Shown one piece after another: positions 63,264-64,000 of a stretch of 64,000 bases of DNA. The position numbers and the translations under genes are program-made. How positions within the stretch are numbered: the stretch's first letter is position 1; each line of letters begins with the position of its first letter. Under the pieces are notes generated by a model. The model worked only from the letters and a program-made list of their open reading frames with translations, made no database searches and had not been told where the DNA came from. Origin of the DNA: Paenibacillus odorifer (GTDB lineage: Bacteria; Bacillota; Bacilli; Paenibacillales; Paenibacillaceae); NCBI RefSeq assembly GCF_000758725.1, contig NZ_CP009428.1:868001-932000 (forward strand), written 5' to 3'.

Positions 63264-63303
63264 AAAAAGATGCCCCGGCGCTTCCCTGCCGGGGCATCTT
63301 TTG
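63264..63303. terminator. Bidirectional terminator ending the N-glycan operon
   Basis: AAAAAGATGCCCCGGC pairs with GCCGGGGCATCTTTT around an 8-nt loop, with T-tracts on both strands. It ends the glycosidase operon and the convergent small gene at 63306. Confidence 0.95.
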
Positions 63304-63305
63304 AT

Positions 63306-63593
63306 TTACTTTCTTCTATAAGACTTGTGCCAATCTTGAATGGCCTCTTGGCGGGAGGGAAATCTCATCTGGATCCAGTTGTTTGTTTCCCATTCATGAA
63401 TCGCCTGCTGTTTAGTTTGGTAAAAGCTGTAGTCGCAAATGTTCCAGCTGTTATACAGTTTCTGATACCATTTCCCTTTAGGGATGTCGCCAGGGGAGCG
63501 GCGGACGGCTTTATTGGCTTGCTTTTTAGCCCATGAGGAACCGTGTTTCTGTTGGTCGCTGCACACGGGTTGCTTTTTCACACTTCTGCTCAT
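63306..63593 (-). CDS. Small basic hypothetical protein
   Basis: This 95-residue protein starts at ATG 63593 with AGGAGG upstream. It is strongly basic and aromatic. It has a Lys/Arg-rich N-terminal half (KHGSSWAKKQANKAVRRS) and a C-terminal half with Trp-rich helices (QQAIHEWETNNWIQMRFPSR, EAIQDWHKSYRRK). The two Q-A-I-x-x-W segments look like a short internal repeat. There is no signal peptide. I do not recognise a named family. It sits between the glycan operon and an rRNA operon promoter and probably stands alone. Confidence 0.7.
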   Translation of the reverse strand: MSRSVKKQPVCSDQQKHGSSWAKKQANKAVRRSPGDIPKGKWYQKLYNSWNICDYSFYQTKQQAIHEWETNNWIQMRFPSRQEAIQDWHKSYRRK

Positions 63594-63791
63594 TGATTCT
63601 CCAACCTCCTTTTAGAGGGAAGCTAGAGATCATGCAAGGTCTTTATATGAATCACCTCTTTGCCAAAAATAATGGAGTTGATACCTATGTATGAAGGGGA
63701 CTTTGATGTTGAATAGATAGACGCGGAAAAGGGGAATGCGGTTGCGATACAATTGCGGAAAAGTATGTGTTTAGTTTTTTTAAAATAAAGC

Positions 63792-64000
63792 TTGCAATGA
63801 ATCTCTATACATGATATATTCTAAGTCCGGCCAAGAAATACACATGCCGAGCTCGAAAAAGAAATTGAAAAAAGAGCTTGACATTAAATAGCCGAACATG
63901 ATATAGTATAAGAGTTGCTGCTGAGACATTAAACGGCGCCAACGAGAACTTGATCTTTGAAAACTGAACAACGAGTGAGTAGGAAATCACGCAAGTGATA
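63792..64000 (+). promoter_or_regulatory. Tandem rRNA operon promoters and 16S leader
   Basis: P1 is TTGCAA (63792-63797) with TATATT (63815-63820), spacer 17. P2 is TTGACA (63878-63883) with TATAGT (63902-63907), spacer 18. Downstream the leader contains GATCTTTGAAAACTGAACAA and continues to the window end, a stretch typically found shortly before 16S rRNA genes in Bacillales. The 16S gene itself is outside the window. Between 63594 and 63790 no gene is visible, and the minus-strand frames over the promoters are spurious. Confidence 0.85.

Noticed and set aside
63780..63990. Minus-strand short frames near the right edge
   Set aside because: They overlap tandem rRNA promoters and the 16S leader and lack ribosome binding sites.

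Overview
The window looks like a chromosomal segment of a Paenibacillus-type Firmicute. This rests on three very large S-layer-homology (SLH) anchored exoproteins, a YesM/YesN-type two-component pair beside a carbohydrate ABC transporter, strong AGGAGG ribosome binding sites, frequent TTG/GTG starts, sigma-A-like promoters and cre-like boxes. The right edge carries tandem promoters and a leader typical of an rRNA operon, whose 16S gene would begin just outside the window.

Region 1 (1-10.3 kb) starts with a truncated secreted-protein gene on the minus strand, followed by a complete cobalamin-riboswitch operon. A sigma-A promoter, a B12 riboswitch aptamer and a terminator/antiterminator pair precede five genes. 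These encode an SLH-anchored protein with two transcobalamin-like (DUF4430) domains and two alpha/alpha-toroid domains, a membrane-tethered DUF4430 protein, and the T, dual-ATPase and S components of an ECF transporter. I read this as a Gram-positive corrinoid capture and uptake system built from intrinsic-factor/transcobalamin-like modules. It is the strongest candidate for an under-described system.

Region 2 (10.3-38 kb) is mixed. It holds an MFS efflux gene with an ArsR-like regulator whose promoter has two palindromes, a MerR-MATE-GshF (glutathione) cluster, a DyP peroxidase/unknown/SrpA-type catalase operon behind TGTCT/AGACA palindromes, a lipoprotein GH5 enzyme and an OmpR-type two-component pair. 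A DUF4358-MBOAT-DHHW set probably acylates an exported polymer. An acyl-CoA synthetase is divergent from a GNAT gene. HEAT and SMI1-like genes, a stalk-domain protein, a DUF4023 micro-protein and an SLH protein with two metallophosphoesterase domains complete the region. Two copies of a roughly 140-bp structured intergenic repeat lie at convergent gene ends (9.9 and 25.2 kb) and show compensatory base changes in a 13-bp stem.

Region 3 (38-63.3 kb) is a coherent N-glycan (high-mannose) utilisation locus. It encodes an SLH-anchored GH85 endo-beta-N-acetylglucosaminidase, a YesM/YesN sensor-regulator pair, a solute-binding lipoprotein, two permeases, and five cytoplasmic glycosidases: GH3, GH38, GH125, a clan GH-A enzyme and a second GH38. 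The inferred route is release of glycans outside the cell, import as oligosaccharide, and trimming by alpha-mannosidases inside. The clan GH-A protein is the best candidate for the core beta-mannosidase.

Region 4 (63.3-64 kb) has a small basic protein gene on the minus strand and the rRNA promoter region.
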